This document shows positions 62,375 through 64,000 of a DNA stretch of 64,000 nt, piece after piece. Positions within the stretch are counted from its first letter, which is position 1. Each line of letters starts with the position of its first letter. This stretch comes from Streptomyces sp. NBC_00775 (lineage in GTDB: Bacteria > Actinomycetota > Actinomycetes > Streptomycetales > Streptomycetaceae): contig NZ_CP108938.1 in the NCBI RefSeq assembly GCF_036347135.1, forward strand, positions 372,001-436,000. Direction: 5' to 3'. A program made the translations under genes and the position numbers. The notes below the pieces were generated by a model. That model saw only the letters and a program-made list of their open reading frames with translations, had not been told where the DNA came from and ran no database searches.

Positions 62375-62908
62375 TCATTCGCCGCCGGGAGGGCGCGGAT
62401 GTTCCATGCGGGAGAGCCAGGTCGTGAGCAGTGTTTCGAGCGTCTTGGCCTCGGCGGGGGCCAGCAGGTCCAGCAGGTGGCGTTCGTTGTGCATGTGGTC
62501 GGTGAACGCGCGGTCGATCAGCTCGCGCCCGGGCTCGGTGAGGGCGACGATCCGGCCGCGCTGGTCGTCGTCGGAGCGGCGGCGGGTGACGAGTCCGGCC
62601 CGCTCCAGGCGGTCGATTCTCTTCGACATCGCGCCGGTGGTGACCATGGTGTGCGCGGCGAGCTCGCCCGGTGCCCGTTCGAAGGGCTGACCGGCGCGGC
62701 GGAGGGCGCACAGGACGTCGAACTCCCCCTCACTGAGACCGTAGCGGCCGTATACGAGGCAGAGTTCTTCGGTGAGCTGGTCCGCCAGGCGGTGCAGCCG
62801 GCCGATCACCCCTTGCGGGGTGACGTCGAGGTCGGGCCGTTCGCGGCGCCAGTCGGCCTGGATGCGGGCTACACGGTCCAACGGTTGCCGGTCTTCCATG
62901 GACACCAT
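62375..62908 (-). CDS. MarR-family transcriptional regulator
   Basis: About 177 residues from ATG 62908, which has GGGAAG five bases upstream; ATG 62899 is the alternative. The winged helix is in YGLSEGEFDVLCALRRAGQP, LAAHTMVTTGAMSKRIDRLE and RAGLVTRRRSDDDQRGRIVA. It is divergent from an EamA transporter gene, with palindromes at both start codons and between them, indicating autorepression and repression of the exporter. Confidence 0.92.
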   Translation of the reverse strand: MVSMEDRQPLDRVARIQADWRRERPDLDVTPQGVIGRLHRLADQLTEELCLVYGRYGLSEGEFDVLCALRRAGQPFERAPGELAAHTMVTTGAMSKRIDRLERAGLVTRRRSDDDQRGRIVALTEPGRELIDRAFTDHMHNERHLLDLLAPAEAKTLETLLTTWLSRMEHPRPPGGE

Positions 62909-62949
62909 GATAGCTTCCCAGGAAGCTATATTATCTTCCATGGAAGCTA
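62891..62949. promoter_or_regulatory. MarR operator region covering both start codons
   Basis: TAGCTTCC-CA-GGAAGCTA (62911-62928) is a perfect 8-bp dyad. TCTTCCATGGAAG (62934-62946) contains the EamA ATG, and GTCTTCCATGGAC (62891-62903) contains the ATG at 62899 of the MarR frame. A TATTAT -10 sequence lies between the central dyad and the EamA start. Confidence 0.7.
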
Positions 62950-63872
62950 ATGCACGTGGGGTGGCACTGACCGCGGTCGCACCGGTGGCATGGGGGACCA
63001 ACTATTTCGTCACACACGAGTTCCTCCCCGCCGACCGCCCGCTCTACGGGGCTGCTCTGCGTGCGCTGCCCGCCGGCCTCATCCTGCTGGCCCTGTGCAG
63101 GCAGCGGCCGCGTGGCGCATGGTGGCGGCGATCCGCGGTGCTCGGGCTGCTCAACGTGAGCGTGTTCTTCGTCCTCGTCTACGTCGCTTCCCAGCTGCTG
63201 CCGACGAGCATCGCCTCGACGGTCATGGCGGTGTCTCCGCTGACGATGATGCTCATAGCCTGGCCCCTGGTGTCCGAGCGGCCCCGGACCGCCCACCTGG
63301 CCGGGGCCGCGATCGGGCTCGCCGGGGTGTGTCTCATGCTGCTCACGGGGGTGGAAAGGGTGAGCGTGCCGGGAGTCCTCGCCTCCGCCGCCGCCATGCT
63401 GGTGTCGTCCTTCGGCCACATCCTGGCCAAACGGTGGAGCGCCGACGCCGACGTACTCGCCTCGACCGCCTGGCAGCTCACCGCCGGAGGCCTGTTCCTG
63501 CTCCCCGTCGCCGCAACCGTGGAAGGCCCTCCCCCCGCGCTCTCCACGCCGGCGCTCCTCGCGTTCGGCTACGTCACCTTGGTCGCCACCGCACTGGCCT
63601 TCGCCGCCTGGTTCACCGGACTGCGGCACCTGCCCGCAGGGACCGTCGGCCTGATCGGACTGCTCAACCCCGTCACGGGCGTACTGCTCGGCACTGCGGT
63701 CGCCGCCGAGGTACTGACCATTCAGCAACTGTGCGGACTGGTCCTGGTCCTGGCCGGAGTCGTCCTCGGCCGGCCCAGGCGCGCAGGCCGGCGCGGAAGC
63801 AGTCAGGCACCCGCCCATCCTGTCTCTGACGAGAGTCTCACGCGAGAGCCATCTGCCGGCAATCCCCGATGA
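62940..63872 (+). CDS. EamA/DMT-family transporter
   Basis: About 310 residues from ATG 62940. Ten membrane helices are expected, in two EamA halves (for example GLLNVSVFFVLVYVASQLLP, TSIASTVMAVSPLTMMLIAW; GYVTLVATALAFAAWFTGLR, GTVGLIGLLNPVTGVLLGTA). The family exports amino acids, nucleobases or drugs. There is no ribosome-binding site and a -10-like TATTAT ends seven bases before the ATG, so the transcript may be leaderless. The C-terminus has a polar tail of 35 residues. Confidence 0.92.
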   Translation: MEANARGVALTAVAPVAWGTNYFVTHEFLPADRPLYGAALRALPAGLILLALCRQRPRGAWWRRSAVLGLLNVSVFFVLVYVASQLLPTSIASTVMAVSPLTMMLIAWPLVSERPRTAHLAGAAIGLAGVCLMLLTGVERVSVPGVLASAAAMLVSSFGHILAKRWSADADVLASTAWQLTAGGLFLLPVAATVEGPPPALSTPALLAFGYVTLVATALAFAAWFTGLRHLPAGTVGLIGLLNPVTGVLLGTAVAAEVLTIQQLCGLVLVLAGVVLGRPRRAGRRGSSQAPAHPVSDESLTREPSAGNPR

Positions 63873-63950
63873 GTGCGCGGGGTCCCGGGGATCAGGCACA
63901 AATTCGTGAGAACGAAATACCCAAGGGACCCTAAAGTCATCGGTGACCTT

Positions 63951-63982
63951 CAGCACCTGGAGAGGCACCTAGAGAGGCACCT
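63951..63982 (+). repeat. Short tandem repeat before a gene start
   Basis: GAGAGGCACCT occurs at 63960-63970 and 63972-63982, preceded by a degenerate CAGCACCTG at 63951-63959. Confidence 0.75.
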
Positions 63983-63984
63983 GC

Positions 63985-64000
63985 ATGCATGACGCAGCCG
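63985..64000 (+). CDS. Start of a gene truncated by the window end
   Basis: An ATG at 63985 opens a frame reading M-H-D-A-A that continues beyond the window; a second ATG is at 63989 in another frame. Too short to identify. Confidence 0.3.

Overview
The window is high-GC DNA with very strong GC bias at third codon positions, frequent GTG/TTG starts and Streptomyces-type families (LAL-type LuxR regulator, SpoIIE/PP2C phosphatases, DUF5707, mycothiol-type maleylpyruvate isomerase, Cys-containing leader peptides). It is best read as a chromosomal accessory region of Streptomyces or a close relative. No rRNA, tRNA or CRISPR array is visible.

Layout. 1-2.8 kb: end of a leucine-rich-repeat gene, a 5'-truncated hydrolase, a GNAT acetyltransferase and a nitronate monooxygenase. 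2.88-7.60 kb: an IS1182-family element whose left terminal repeat is split by a second mobile unit (2897-5906). That unit has perfect 27-bp inverted ends of TGT...ACA type and a 5-bp GTAAC duplication, and carries no transposase, only LysR/SDR and RidA/HxlR divergent pairs. 7.6-10.5 kb: a host LysR/RidA pair and two methyltransferases. 10.7-16.7 kb: a frameshifted membrane gene, a secreted two-discoidin beta-helix protein, a hypothetical, a LOG-like protein and a TPR gene remnant. 16.70-18.53 kb: an IS200/IS605 element (TnpA plus TnpB) inside that TPR gene, followed by a monooxygenase C-terminal remnant. 18.9-30.5 kb: flavodoxin, DUF5707, M14 carboxypeptidase with a separate prodomain-like protein, TetR/maleylpyruvate isomerase, GH15, and two SpoIIE-type phosphatases.

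30.6-35.8 kb: a LacI-controlled operon of a phytanoyl-CoA-type dioxygenase, an SDR and two Gfo/Idh/MocA dehydrogenases. 35.9-44.6 kb: methyltransferase, nucleoside-kinase-like protein, hypothetical, an alcohol dehydrogenase/MarR pair with three operator-like repeats, a LAL regulator and a frameshifted S53 protease. 44.6-47.0 kb is a gene-decay zone with fragments of an M19 dipeptidase, a 2-oxoglutarate oxygenase and an ABC ATPase around an intact DUF427 gene.

47.0-60.2 kb, all on the minus strand, is an organosulfur-acquisition region: Ssu-like ABC transporter, TauD-type dioxygenase, four LLM flavin monooxygenases of the sulfonate/sulfone/DszA kind, DUF1684, a vanadium-haloperoxidase-like protein and an F420-type LLM protein. 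Three short leader peptides ending in a Cys-containing R-R-x-x-D-L-x-x-V-x-x-A-x-C type motif stand before three of its transcription units, suggesting shared sulfur/cysteine-dependent control. The window ends with a beta-propeller membrane protein, a divergent MarR/EamA exporter pair and the first codons of another gene.
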